From: Cladophialophora immunda
Taxonomy: Eukaryota; Ascomycota; Eurotiomycetes; Chaetothyriales; Herpotrichiellaceae
Assembly: GCF_000835495.1 (NCBI RefSeq)
Contig: NW_015622541.1
Span: 2,852,001-2,916,000, forward strand
DNA: 64,000 nucleotides
Direction: 5' to 3'
A program made the position numbers and the translations under genes. The notes beneath the pieces are model-generated. The model was not told where the DNA came from. It did not search any database and saw only the letters and a list, made by a program, of their open reading frames with translations. Within the stretch, counting starts at the first letter, position 1; every line of letters begins with the position of its first letter. Below, piece after piece: positions 10,681 through 22,123 of this stretch.

Positions 10681-13600
10681 ATGGGCGGACCTGGTTCACC
10701 TCGACCTCATGAGTCGCCCGTCAATATGTCCTATCAGCCTATGACCCCTCGGTAAGCAACTGTGTTTGCGTGCAGGTCTTCCCCGCTCAACTCCCTTGTC
10801 CTCTTGGAATGGCGGTCTTGGCCTGCACAATTCCCTCAGAGCCTCAACGGTCCAAAGGTTTCAGTCCTGCAAAAGTTGAGCATGTCTCCATAGTCCTGGA
10901 CACTAACCGTCAATTTTCTAGGCTGGCCGATATCCCCACCGACCGGCACGACTTAGCTCGCAGTGTGACATATCGATCTCCCACACGCCTCTCGGGCATG
11001 GTAACCCGGAAGAAAGATATCATCATTGAGGTCTCTGACGATGAGTCTGACAATGATCCACCTCCTCAACAGTCGCCTAGCCAGCAGTCTCTCCGTCGAC
11101 GCCCACTCAGCACAGCTTTGCCATCCATCTCATCCAGTGACGCTGATGTCTCCGATACGGAGTTCGAACTGGATGCCCGTCTTGCCCGTCCTACGCGAAC
11201 CCTCAAGCGAACATGGACTCCCAGTAGCTCCTCAGCCGGTTCACCACAAATTGCTCCCGGGGATCGTGGCAAGCGCCGTGCAAATCCGCCCTCCTCTTGC
11301 GCTCTGGGTGACATGTACGGCAAAGAAGCTAGTCCTGGTCTGCAACCACAGCATCACAGATTCAGCCGAGATGGTGCTGTACCCGAACAGGCCTTTACTG
11401 GTTCAAGTCTAAACAATATTACACAACGTTACACAGAGTCCGGGAAGAAGAAGACGAAGAAGAAGAAGAAGGCGACGCAACAGCCACCTTACTATGTCGA
11501 TGGTCGGCTTGATGTCAAAATGTATCGAGGTCCAGGCTACGAGCGCTTTCCAGTAGTCCTTGGCACTGTTGAGGGACACCAGGAGCTGTGTGACAGGTGG
11601 GACGCAGAAAAGCTGCTCAAACTGGAGAGGAAGGCGACCAAGTTACGGCAAGCAATTCGGACTCCGTATGTCATCCATGATTCCGATTCCGAGTCAAGCG
11701 ACGATGAAGCAGAAGGTGACGGGAAAACAGCGTTCGAAAAGAAGTGTCTTGCTAGCGTTATCGATGTCTTCCCAGACATTGAACGCGCATACGTCGAAAA
11801 GAAAATTCAAGATGCTCCTCCACAACCTCAGTACTTCAACCAAGGTGACCTGCAAATTGTCGACATCACCGTCCCACCCATTGTCGAACAAATCATAATG
11901 GAAATTCTGGAGATGCAGTCATATCCCAAGCAACGTCCTACTAACCGGATGGCTCCTGCCAAGGGGGCTGCGGAGGATGGAACCGGCGTTACCATCACCT
12001 GGAACCGAGATCTCCCAAAGGACCAAATGTACACGAAAGACGCCATCATTCTGCTTGCGAAAAATTTCGTGAATGTCCCTTCCCATTACATCGCCAAAGT
12101 AGTAGAGGAGAAGAAATCCATCTTCGACTCGTACGTCACCATCCTGGGACAAGAAGATCAGTATTACTCGCTCCAGCCCAGACCCTACAAGCGTTACATC
12201 AAACCAAGGACCGAACTGGAAAAGAAATACATGCTGTCGGCAGGAGACCGCCGCATCCCAGCAGAGTACGCCAACAGAGTCAACGAACTGCAGGCAGCCA
12301 AACAATTCTTCGTTCGCGAGGGAATTAAAGAGGCGGCCAAGAAAGCTAAGGAGGAGGCTGAAGCTTTAAATTTGGCCGAGCACATCAAGACCGGTGCGAT
12401 CATGGAATGCCAGTGCTGCTTCGACACAGAGACTCCCCTCAACCGTATTGTCTCTTGCATGGCAGATGTCCCTCATTTCTTCTGCTTCACTTGTGTGGAA
12501 GGCCTGGCTGACAATCAGGTTGGAATGCTGAAGTATGAGATGCGCTGTATGGATGCTGGTGGCTGTACCGCGGAGCTGTCTCATGAGGATATTGGGAGAG
12601 CAGTCCCAATCACCACCTTTGACCGTCTGGAACTTAACAAGCAACAAGCCGAGATCATGGCCGCTAACATTGAAGGACTAGAGCAATGTTCGTGCTGTGA
12701 ATACAGAGCGATTTGCCTGGATGTGGTACAGGAACCCATCTTCTATTGCCAGAATCCGGAGTGTGCTCGCGCAACATGCAGAAGATGCAGGAAGGACAGC
12801 CACGCTCCAAAGTCTTGTGAGGAGAGTAATCGCGACAAGACTTTGTCCGCGCGACATCTGGTGGAAGAGGCGCGGTCGGAAGCCATTATTCGAACATGCC
12901 CCAAATGCAAAGCCAAAATCCTGAAGGACTTTGGATGCAACAAAATGAGATGCACAAGATGCAGCTGCCTCATGTGTTATATCTGCCACACAGACATAAC
13001 GCATCTGGGTAATAATGCCTACTCTCATTTTGGGGGCAAATGTGTCTTGTATGACGAGCAAGGCATCAACCGGCACGAAAGTGAAGCGAACGAGGCAGAA
13101 AAGGGCGCCATCACCAAAGCCAAAGCCATGGATGCCGAGCTCGATGAACGCCAATTGCGTATCGACACTGACAAACCCAAGCAACGCCCCTCAGCCTTGC
13201 TGAATCACCCCGCCGCCGAGGTTTTCCTGCGCGATTTGAACAATCGTGCTGCTCGTCTGGACAACCGCCAGGCCCGACTTCGGGAGTTGCAAGTCCGTGT
13301 CAATCGTCTCCAAGCTTTTCGCCGAGATCCAGAGCTCGAGGACATCTTGGCAGGTATCCATCGCCTGGAAGGTGCACGTGGACATGAAGGGGGGCCACCG
13401 CCGAACTCAGAGGAATACATGCAACAGTTGCTTGACCTCCATAGGCGAGCACAGCTGAATCTCGCTCAGCATCAACTTGACTTGCATGAACAGTTGCAGC
13501 ATCAACGTCACTTGGATGGACAGTTGCAGCAGCCTGCACCGGCAGCTCCTCGCACGGCAGCGCACAACCAATATCCAGCGGCTCCCAATCCAGCAGTCAA

Positions 13601-14069
13601 CCCACCTATTCTTTTCCCCTTCACTCACTACAGGCCGGCTCCTGCCGCAGCAGCCTTCAGCGACCTTGGCCGGCCAGGTGACAACGCTCCCAACGGTACC
13701 AATCAGGGCCGCCCTTTTGGTAACTTTGACTTCAATTCTCCTGGGGTACGAGTGGCTATGCTAGATCCAATTCCCTCTAACACACTTACCGGAGTAGGCC
13801 GTGGGACTCCTAGACGGCATCCAGCAACTCAACCACCTGGGCCGCATGGTCTCTACCTTGAAGTACCTGGAAGCGGTGCTAGCTCTGCCAGACGTGAGCC
13901 AAATCATATTTACGGTCCAGCTGGTGCTGCTCTCCCTGCCCAGGGTCTTCAAACCCAAACACTACCCATTCCCGCTGCTTTAGCCGCTCACAATACCCCC
14001 CTTGGTATTGCTAGGAGCGGAGCAGGGAGCGAAGCAGGAAGCGGAGCACCAGATTTTCGTCGTCGTTGA
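10681..14069 (+). CDS. RBR (RING-IBR-RING) E3 ubiquitin ligase
   Basis: The gene model has two exons: 10681-10751, then an intron 10752-10921 with a CACTAAC branch site, then 10922-14069. The join CG|G is in frame and gives 1,072 residues. An in-frame ATG inside the intron at 10770 is not needed. The N-terminal third is acidic and Ser/Pro-rich with a poly-Lys run. RING1 begins near C520 (CQCC...CFTC), followed by an IBR (CSCC...CRRCRKDSH) and RING2 (CPKCKAKILKDFGCNKMRC...CYIC). The expected catalytic Cys of RING2 lies in FGCNKM (about residue 696). This domain order resembles RNF216/Triad3-type ligases. The C-terminal 330 residues are a Gln/Leu-rich coiled coil and a Pro/Ala-rich tail. It should pass ubiquitin through a Cys thioester; substrates are unknown. 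Confidence 0.9.
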
Positions 14070-15506
14070 CCTTTAGCTTGGATTTCCATGACTCCTTGGT
14101 GGAGCTCTGTGGGCGACAGCACAGTCTATGCTTTAGTTGTGGCGGTGTGGAGCTGCAGTGGGTAACGCACACCTTGACAGTGCGAAGAGAGCGCTGCGGA
14201 CAATTTCTGACGCTCTCAGAGAGCTTTGCCCAGGGGCTGCTCGGGCAGCAGAACTGATATTCTCCAGGCTCGTTGTTCGGCTCTTTAGTCAGCACCGCAT
14301 GATCTGGGACTTTTGGCCACCTTTGCTATGGTCGGTCTTGTTTTTGCGTTCGTCTTCCTTCCCCCGAACACAGGTTGCTTTGGGGCATTGCTATGGGGAC
14401 TTTGGCCCTACGGCGGTGATTCAGTCGAACAGAAATTGGTTCAAATGATGACGGCTATTGCGTGTACGGGCGGTGGGATTGTTGGCTGCAGGATTAATAA
14501 TGAACGGCGATGGCGCAGCATCGGCTTTGAATGTATGTGTAAATTTCACGGATGGATGGGCTTTTGGCAGACCGTCTCACGAAGATTCGTTATGGTCAAA
14601 CGTAACGAGCTGGCCCAGGGGCGAGACAGAATGAATGCAATGTGCCTAGCCGACTTGACGAGAATTAGAGGAACGGTGTGATTCTAGTTCCGTGGCACCA
14701 GGTTGATAATAATCCAATGCAACATTAACCCGTGGTACGTACCTAGGTACTTGGGCAGGTAAAACATTTGAAGCGTGTTGTAACATAAGCCATGTTCGTC
14801 TGGATGCTGTTCTAACTACCATCTACCCAGGGATTAATATCAGGAATCGTGGATCCTACTTACCTTTCCCCGTCTGTTTACCGAGAGGCGCCTCGAAAGC
14901 ATAGCTCGTTGTACCGAAAGGTGGGTATACCGAACTTACCGAACTTACCGAACTACTTCGGCGCTCTAAATGTGCCGCAGCCTTGTCCTCAACGAGGGGT
15001 TGTCGCTCTCGTCCCGGTCTCCGAGGACTGGGTACCAAAGTGAAAAAAGAGTCAAGACAGTCTCGCCCCTACGGTGGCGGCACTCGCGCAGCTTCCTGCC
15101 CGCCTAATCAGGCCATCAGGCAAAGAGCATGTGGCGCTTCCAAGCAACAGTGGCAAGGAATTTTCTAAAAGGCTTTGCGAGCTTGTTATTCGGACAGAAT
15201 CACTGATGCCACGTTGGGGGTGGGGGTTTTTTTGACCCTCGAACCCGTGCCTGCAGCCCCATCTCACCATCATAGCATTGAGAAGAGAATTGCAGAATCA
15301 GAGATTGTATTCACGATGCTTCTGGATGTTGAGGATAGTGACAGCTTCGCAAAGGGCTCTGTTGAGACTGCTTGCAGATACTTGGCATTTTCACTCCTCT
15401 ATTTCAGTCTTTTGTATGTATTCTACGACATGAGCCAATCTGCCTGATCTTACTCTAAAGTCCTGCACGACTCGGTTGACGCTCAAGTCTGATTCCATAC
15501 AGTTGC
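14070..15506. other. Convergent intergenic region, 1.4 kb
   Basis: It lies between the 3' ends of the RBR gene and the leftward transporter. A short tandem array of a 9-bp unit (CCGAACTTA, about three copies) sits near 14928-14955. Otherwise I see only short open frames without motifs. Confidence 0.5.
14928..14955. repeat. 9-bp tandem repeat
   Basis: About three consecutive copies of the unit ACCGAACTT are visible in an otherwise unremarkable intergenic region. Confidence 0.8.
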
Positions 15507-17189
15507 TTAGAGTGTGTAGTGGAAGCCCGGCAAACCCTCGATCACAGCCTGACCACTGTCGACTTCCTTGTTCTTCTTCCTGAAATATATCATCAAGCCA
15601 GTGACCACTGCAAGTGCGATAGCACAGGATCTACAATTCGTTAGTCCGATCTTGAAGCGGGTGACAATGGGGGCACTTACGCAAGCGAAGCATAAATGCC
15701 TGGGAGGTACTGAGGCGAATCCTGCGATCTGAAGACCAACGCGCCGACAATGCCTCCCGATGCACCTAATGTGATCAAGCTCGCGCTGGCAAAAGCTCGT
15801 TTCCACTGTCCTCGAATGTTGTTTGCCTGATATGCCATGACGGTGGGAATTGTCGAATTCGAGCCTGCACAAACCAGAAAAACCCCAAGGTACTGCGTGC
15901 TCGCAGCGGTGGACCAAGCCTGGAGACACAATCCGCAGACTGCAATCAAGGCGTTGGCAAAGATGATCGGACCCCTTATATGGTATTTGTCGCCCAGCCA
16001 GGCTTCGAAGTACATGCAGGCCGCGGCGAAGAAATTGGGTGGGGTGGACAGCACCTGCGAGACGCCAACACCGTAACCCATTTTCTGGTTCAGAATGATG
16101 GGCAGGAAGAAGGAGATCGAGTATGCCATCATGGTACTGCAGCTAGGGATTGGTGTCAGTGGTAGTCCTGAGACTGGTCGGTGGGTGGGGTTTACAAAAA
16201 GAGAATGGCAAAAAACCAAATCTTCATATCCAGCCCAGATCGAAGGAATTGACCCCAGCTGAAGGGCTCATGGTGGGCATCTCGGCGATCTCTCTCCAGA
16301 AGTCGGATCACGTATGCCAACTCGTCCGGGGTGAGGAAGTTCCTGCTGTTCTGTGCTTCTTGAGGGAAGTCCACGATCAGATAGGCTCCAATGAGGGCGA
16401 TTGCGCAGGTGAGCACGCCTTCCCAGACAAAGATATACGTCCAGCCCAAATAACCGCCCACGCCTCCCATTTGCATGAATCCGTAGGCCATGACTCCGGA
16501 GAGGGAGCTGCCGACCACGCTGATAAGATAGAATGACGAGTAGCGCTTGTGCACGTCGTCTGCGAAACATCGAGAGTCAGAATGGGCCGATAGAAAGGAA
16601 GGGGCTGACTCACATCGACAGTACCACATTTGCAACAAGTACAGTGCCCCCGGGAAGAGGCCCGCTTCAAAGAGGCCAACAACCACCCGAAGGGCAGCCA
16701 GAGCTCCCCAATTCTTGACGAAGCCCATGCCTATCATGGTAACACCCCAGGCAAACGTGACAGCGGGTAAGAATATACGGGGCCCGATCTTTCGCGCCAG
16801 AAGGGCACTGGGCCATTGGAAGACGAGGTAGGGGACAAAGAACAAGAGAATGACCGTAGACTGGGAGTGTCAGCTTCAGTTTCACCGATGCTGTGCTTTG
16901 CGAGGCATACAAAACGGAATCCCACTTCCAGATGGAGTTGTTGCGCCATCCCGGCAATGTTGGCTGACCCCATGTTGTTGCGGTCCATCAACGACACAGC
17001 GAACATCAAGCCCAAGGCGGTGATGAGTCGCCGGTCGATCTTGTGCACGATCTTACGGCCTTCGGTGTAGGAGACGGGCTCAAGGCCATCCCCAGGATGG
17101 GCTAATTCAATTTGTTCAACCTTCTCGGCGTCGAGCATCTTGAACGCCATCTCCTCCGATGTCGAGGTGTCTGTCACAGTCTTCTGCAT
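15507..17189 (-). CDS. MFS transporter, allantoate permease (Dal5/Soa1) family
   Basis: A multi-exon reverse-strand gene starting at the ATG at 17189 (MQKTVTDTS...) and stopping at 15507; the in-frame codon further upstream is GTG. The exons give the usual anion:cation symporter arrangement: a cytoplasmic N-terminus ending KIDRRLITALGLMF, a DRNNMGSANIAGM loop, 12 predicted membrane segments, and a FEAGLFPGALYLLQMWY segment after helix 4. Introns interrupt near 16850-16920, 16560-16630, 16140-16200 and 15630-15680. The family carries small organic anions; yeast Soa1 of this family imports sulfate, thiosulfate and sulfonates. Its divergent pairing with an alkylsulfatase suggests import of sulfate esters or sulfonates, which is inference. 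Confidence 0.85.
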
Positions 17190-17429
17190 ACTCACTCCTC
17201 AATGACGGTGGATGGTTTTTGGGGGGGATTGAACGGTAATGAGGGCAGAGGGTGAAAGGAAATGGTGCTGACAACGGGTTTAAATCCCTTGTTCAACTTG
17301 CAGCTCGAGCATTTCCTCCATACCGAGAGTTACCGAAGTGCGCCCCCATGGGACAAGAAGACAGTAGTGAACTTTCCTCCACAATTTCCCCAGGTCTTCG
17401 GTGGGTTGGGGTATCGACATTGGCTTCAG

Positions 17430-17443
17430 CCGAGCAGCTTCGG
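17430..17443. promoter_or_regulatory. CCG-N8-CGG site 1 (candidate Zn2Cys6 operator)
   Basis: CCG, then AGCAGCTT, then CGG. Inverted CGG triplets with fixed spacing are the classic target of dimeric Zn2Cys6 factors. The site is about 240 bp upstream of the transporter ATG and about 320 bp upstream of the sulfatase ATG. Confidence 0.6.
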
Positions 17444-17546
17444 TTTTCGGTAGCTAGGACAGATCCCTTGAACTTACAGCTCTAGTGTTTCCTTAGCACT
17501 GAGAATTACCAAAGTGCGGTGCTGGGACGTCGACATCGGTCTTCAG

Positions 17547-17560
17547 CCGAACAGCTTCGG
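17547..17560. promoter_or_regulatory. CCG-N8-CGG site 2 (candidate Zn2Cys6 operator)
   Basis: CCG, then AACAGCTT, then CGG. It differs from site 1 at one spacer base and lies 117 bp away in the second promoter repeat, about 205 bp upstream of the sulfatase ATG. Confidence 0.6.
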
Positions 17561-17765
17561 TCGTCGGTAGCTAGGACTAAATGAGAGGGGTCTTGAAGAT
17601 GCAGGCCCATTCACACCTCGACTTGCCTCCTCGATGCTGATTATATAGCGTCGCCGTGAGGAATTTCGTAATTTTCAGTGTGAACCTCACTCACTGATAT
17701 CCTGATTCACTGCTCGCTTAGGCTCGATAGGCTCCACTGCCACCGAGTATAACAATTCATCAACC

Positions 17766-19673
17766 ATGTCGGCAGCGTGCTCTGGATCATCTGACAACAT
17801 CTCCCCTTCGTTCGACGACACCGAGGACTTCACAGATGCAGACAGAGGTTTCATCACCTCGCTGAAACCATGCGTTGTCAAAAACGCTCGGGGCGACACC
17901 ATTTGGAACAATGATGAGTATGATTTCGTCAACCAGCAGCCGTGCCCAACAACCGTCAATCCCAAGTTATGGCGCCAAGCTCAGCTACTCTCGAAGCAGG
18001 GATTGTATCGTATCAGCCCGTCCATCTACCAGGTCCGTGGCTTCGACATTTCGCACATCACGTTCGTCGAGGGTCACACGGGCATTGTTGTGATTGATCC
18101 CTTGATCTCGTGCGAATGTGCAGCTGCAGCATTGCTTCTCTACCAAAAGCATCGGGGCGACCGTCCAGTCAAGGCACTCATCTATACACACTCCCACATC
18201 GACCATTTTGGAGGCGCTGCAGGGATCCTAACCGATCGGCAAGCGGACGACAGCGTCCCCATCATAGCTCCCGAGCACTTTCTGGAAGAAGCCACTTCTG
18301 AAAATATTTTTGCTGGGCCAGTCATGCGCCAGCGGGCGACATTCATGTACGGCACCCAGCTTCCAAGATCTGCTCTCGGCCAGATTGGTGTTGGCCTAGG
18401 CATGGGCACCTCTCGAGGAACCACGAGCCTAATCCCGCCGACGGTTGACATCACCCACACGGGGCAAACCCTGACCATTGACGGTGTCACGATGGTCTTC
18501 CAGATGGTACCAAACACAGAGGCACCGGCCGAACTGAATGTGTACTTCCCCGACCAACGCGCCTTGCTGATTGCGGAATGTGCCACACATGCATTACACA
18601 ACATTATCACTCTTCGAGGCGCTGTCGTCCGGGATGCCAAAGCCTGGAGCAGATACCTGGACGAAGCGCTGATGCTCTACTGTGAAGACGCCGAAACAGA
18701 CGTCCAATTCGGTAGCCACAGCTGGCCCACCTGGGGCAACGACAAGATCAGAGGGTTCATCGAGGAACAAAGAGACCTGTATGCCTATATCCACGACCAG
18801 ACGGTCCGGAGGATGAACCAAGGGTGGAATGGCACGGAAATTGCGGAGCGAATGGAGCTTCCGGCGAAGCTGAGACGGGCATGGCACACGCAGGGGTTCT
18901 ACGGCAGCGTCAGCCACAACGTCAAAGGCATCTACCAGCGCTACATGACCTGGTTTGACGGCGCCGCCGAGAATTTGTGGAAGTGGCCACCGAAGGAAGA
19001 GGGGATCCGGTATGTGGCCTGTATGGGAGGAGCGCAAGAAGTGCTGAAAAAGGCCCATGCTTTCATGGACAGGGGTGATCTGCGGTTTGCCGCCACCCTC
19101 CTTGGTCACGCCGTGGCGGCTGGAGGTGAAGCAGACACTGACGCTGCCACGCAAGGGCAGTGCAGAGAAATGCTCGCGGTCGTGTTTGAGAAACTCGGCT
19201 TTGGCGCCGAGAACGCGACGTGGAGAAATTTCTACCTGAGCCAGTCGATGGATCTGAAAACGGGAAAGCCTTCTCGGGCCAAGAACGCATCTCGCCTGGC
19301 CCCCTTTGCGCCCGATCATTCGGTCGAGCAATGGCTTGGGAGTCTCTCCATTCGGATCGACGGAGAGGCGGCAGGGAAGGAGGAACGCATGCGACTGGAT
19401 CTAAAAATGACGGACAGCAACGAACTCTGGACGCTCATCTTGAGCAATGGCGCGTTGACGTATCGACGCCGGGCAGAAGGACAGGACACCGATGTTTGTG
19501 GGAGTGGAGTTCGTCTGGCCCTGACGAAGGGCCAGCTGTGGCAGATCTTGAGCGGCTCGGCGAGTGTCGACGCGCTTGCAGGCGTGGAAGGCAACCTTGA
19601 ACTTCTCATCAAACTGCTGTCATTTGCCTCGATCAACGTCGGTGTCCGAGAAAGAAAGTCGAGTCATATCTAG
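17766..19673 (+). CDS. Alkyl sulfatase, SdsA1/Bds1 type (metallo-beta-lactamase fold)
   Basis: An intronless 635-residue frame with ATG at 17766. It shows the zinc-binding motif THSHIDHFGG (about residues 138-147) of the metallo-beta-lactamase fold, followed by the alkylsulfatase-specific region (PNTEAPAELNVYFP, then NIITLRGAVVRDAKAWSRYLDEAL). A helical dimerisation domain lies around residues 370-500 and an SCP2-like C-terminal domain (about 515-625) would bind the alkyl chain. The family hydrolyses primary alkyl sulfates such as dodecyl sulfate to alcohol and sulfate. Yeast Bds1 of this family is considered acquired from bacteria; the lack of introns here fits that but does not prove it. 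No signal peptide is evident, so an intracellular enzyme fed by the neighbouring transporter is likely. Confidence 0.93.
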   Translation: MSAACSGSSDNISPSFDDTEDFTDADRGFITSLKPCVVKNARGDTIWNNDEYDFVNQQPCPTTVNPKLWRQAQLLSKQGLYRISPSIYQVRGFDISHITFVEGHTGIVVIDPLISCECAAAALLLYQKHRGDRPVKALIYTHSHIDHFGGAAGILTDRQADDSVPIIAPEHFLEEATSENIFAGPVMRQRATFMYGTQLPRSALGQIGVGLGMGTSRGTTSLIPPTVDITHTGQTLTIDGVTMVFQMVPNTEAPAELNVYFPDQRALLIAECATHALHNIITLRGAVVRDAKAWSRYLDEALMLYCEDAETDVQFGSHSWPTWGNDKIRGFIEEQRDLYAYIHDQTVRRMNQGWNGTEIAERMELPAKLRRAWHTQGFYGSVSHNVKGIYQRYMTWFDGAAENLWKWPPKEEGIRYVACMGGAQEVLKKAHAFMDRGDLRFAATLLGHAVAAGGEADTDAATQGQCREMLAVVFEKLGFGAENATWRNFYLSQSMDLKTGKPSRAKNASRLAPFAPDHSVEQWLGSLSIRIDGEAAGKEERMRLDLKMTDSNELWTLILSNGALTYRRRAEGQDTDVCGSGVRLALTKGQLWQILSGSASVDALAGVEGNLELLIKLLSFASINVGVRERKSSHI

Positions 19674-20059
19674 ACAGCAGAGACAGGAATAGTATGGTAC
19701 CCGTCTAGTTTAGCACAGAGGAGGAGTACCCGAGTCTGAAGCCAAGGTAGAATGGTAGTAGTCCTATCCATGGTACGTACGCTGGAGCCGAGAGTCCATA
19801 ACAGTATATACCTGTTCCAGTGTTGGTCCCTGGATATTGAATACAGAGTTCCCGATACGTGGCAGCCGAGGCTCCTGCTTCGAGGGGACTGGAGTGGGTC
19901 AGTGGGCCCCGCGATATGGCTCCATCTGGGGCAGCCTTGTCCCTCTCCTCGTCTCTTGCTTCTTTTTTTATCGGAGCGACTGTGCGTAAATGTCCATCTC
20001 CACCGAGTGCATTTCTTCTTCTTTGGCCTTTCGTTCTTTCTTCCCCGGTGCTGTCTTGT
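19674..20059. other. Sulfatase-to-regulator spacer
   Basis: It holds the sulfatase 3' region and the presumed promoter of the Zn2Cys6 gene. The regulator frame stays open upstream to 19859, so a longer N-terminus cannot be fully excluded. Confidence 0.4.
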
Positions 20060-22123
20060 ATGGCTTCTAGCTCGGCCGAGCAGCTCAATCCTTCGAGCCC
20101 ACCTCGGACGCTGCGTGACCGTTCGAGAGTCGTCTGCCACCGATGTCATTCTCGAAAGGTCAAGTGCGATCTGATCTCGCGATTGAGCACTGGCGCTCCC
20201 TGCACCAACTGCAACAAGCGCAACGAGCTGTGCCAGAGAAGACATGGCTCAAGGAAGCAAGCCACCCGACATGCACCAGATGTGCCGTCTTCTGGGCCAG
20301 CTTCGGATCCGGCCATGGTCGGGTCGCCGCCAATGGCTCCCTTGATAGAAGATTGCATTCAGAATATTTCAGAAGGCGATCAGAACGAAGGCCAGCATCA
20401 CCACGCACAGCATTCCACCAACCCCGTGGGCACGATAGACGTTGGCTATCTTGGGGAGCACTCGCTCCTGTCCAATCATCCTCCATCGATGGCGGATGCT
20501 GGCGTTAGCCTGGGCTCGTTTGGCAAACCTCTCGAGAAACAGTGCTTCCAGGCGACTGAGGCGGACCGGTTGCCCCCTCAGTCGGCGATTGATGCCTCGG
20601 TCGCGGTCTACTTTCAGTTCTTGTACCACCGGGTCCCTGTCATCGACCATCAAGACCTTGAGTGCAACAGGCCCTCAACCCTACTATTGCAGACTCTGTG
20701 CTTCATCGGCTCCTTTCTTCGCCATCCTAAGTCGTCGCGGACTCTTCAGCAAACCGAGCTGCTGTACACGAGAGCCAAGATTCTGTTCTTCCTAAACCAC
20801 GAGAATGAGCCCCTCGCTCTGCTCAAGGCACTGTGTTTCTTTACCCTCTGGAATGTGAGAGTTCCTTCGGTTGTTACGCTGGACTGCAGCTGGAACTGGC
20901 TGGGCCTCGCCACACGCCTCGCCACGCAGATGGGCCTCCACAGGGAGTCCACGCACTCGCGGCTATCAAACCCAAGTTGTTCCCGACGGATAGCCTGGTA
21001 CGTCTATTCGATGGACAAGATGCTCTCCTCGTGCTTTGGCCGACCTCCAATGCTGAGGACAGACGAGTTCGACGTGCAGCCACTCACAGTGGCCGACTTT
21101 GATCCCACGACGCACGACCAGGCTCGTTGCTTTATCATTTACACGGAACTGGCCCAGATATCGGCCAAGATGCTGGACCTCCAACGCCGCGAAACGACAA
21201 GTGCAACCGCAGAGGTCTTGTCCGTGCTGGCGGATCTGAGGGCGTGGGCTCTCAATATCCCGACGAAGTTTGTGATTTGCGACCGTCGAGGCCGGATGAT
21301 CTATCACCTGGCGCTGTACGAATTCCTTGCCTGTTATCTGACGCAGATTCTGACGTACTTCCACATCTTTGGGAAGCATTTTCAGCCATCAGTGGCTTCC
21401 CGTATCTCGCTGGTGGCGTCATCGTGCGTGATAGCCATCTATCAAGAAATCGACTATCGAGACCATATGAACTACCTAAGTGAGTTCAATATCTCGGTTC
21501 TTCCAACATTCTCCTCTCTTTCTCCCTCTGGCTTACTTTGTACCCTCGCCATATCCCTTGTATGATGATGTCTGCTAACCGAAGAATTCGAAGCTGCCAT
21601 CAATAATTGGTCAATGATGGCTGCCTCTGTAGCTCAGCTCAACAACATCTCCAGGGAGAGCCAGGTTGTAAGCGCCGAAGCAGTTGCCTCTGGCGATCCT
21701 TGCGGGCGTTCATCGTCACTGCAAGAGCTCGATGCCCTCATCGACATCATTAAGCAACGGAGAGTCAAATTCCCGGGCGCGAGAGCCATTGTTCACAGAG
21801 TTGAGCAGCTGAGACAGGAGGTCCTCTCGCCCCGACAACAAAACAACGACTCCAGTCAACCCTCGTCAGCCCGAGCCTCCATCAGGCCATATCCGCAGTC
21901 CGAATCACGTCTGATGACGGCATCCGGCGCTCTGGCACCTGTATCAAACGTCCGCGAATTTTTTCCGTTTCCAAAGAGCTTGACACCCAGGCTCGAGCTG
22001 CTGGATGCCATAGAGGAAGAGTCCCTAGCTGAGACATTCTTCAATAACAGCCCCGACTGGTTTGACACGGAGAACCTCTTCGGCTTCGACGACATTAACC
22101 TGTCGGAGCTGGATGTGATCTGA
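20060..22123 (+). CDS. Zn2Cys6 transcription factor of the sulfatase unit
   Basis: Exons 20060-21479 and 21585-22123 flank a 105-nt intron (GTGAGT donor, GCTAAC branch site, GAAG acceptor), giving 652 residues. I chose the ATG at 20060 (MASSSAEQL...) because it is the last one before the DNA-binding domain. The zinc cluster is CHRCHSRKVKC...CTNCNKRNELC (about residues 28-58), with a long loop between the two halves. Residues about 150-420 contain the fungal transcription factor middle homology region, including WNWLGLATRLATQMGLHRE and RRIAWYVYSMDK. The C-terminus is acidic. Its position next to the sulfatase/transporter pair and the two CCG-N8-CGG palindromes in their shared promoter suggest it regulates them, which is inference. 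Confidence 0.9.

Larger units (their letters stand above)
17285..17576. repeat. Imperfect tandem duplication in the divergent promoter
   Basis: Copy 1 (about 17285-17460) and copy 2 (about 17464-17576) share, in the same order, TCCCTTG, an AGCTC-AG-TTTCC block, GAGA/GAATTACC-AAGTGCG, TATCGACAT/GTCGACATCGG, TTCAGCCGA-CAGCTTCGG and CGGTAGCTAGGAC. Copy 1 carries about 60 extra bases in the middle. Each copy holds one CCG-N8-CGG palindrome. Confidence 0.8.

Noticed and set aside
10770..10921. In-frame upstream ATG extension of the RBR ligase at 10770
   Set aside because: The segment has intron signals (GTAAGC donor, CTAAC branch, TTTCTAG acceptor) and a better ATG lies in the preceding exon.
18594..19331. 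245-codon reverse frame
   Set aside because: Antisense to the sulfatase; no motifs.
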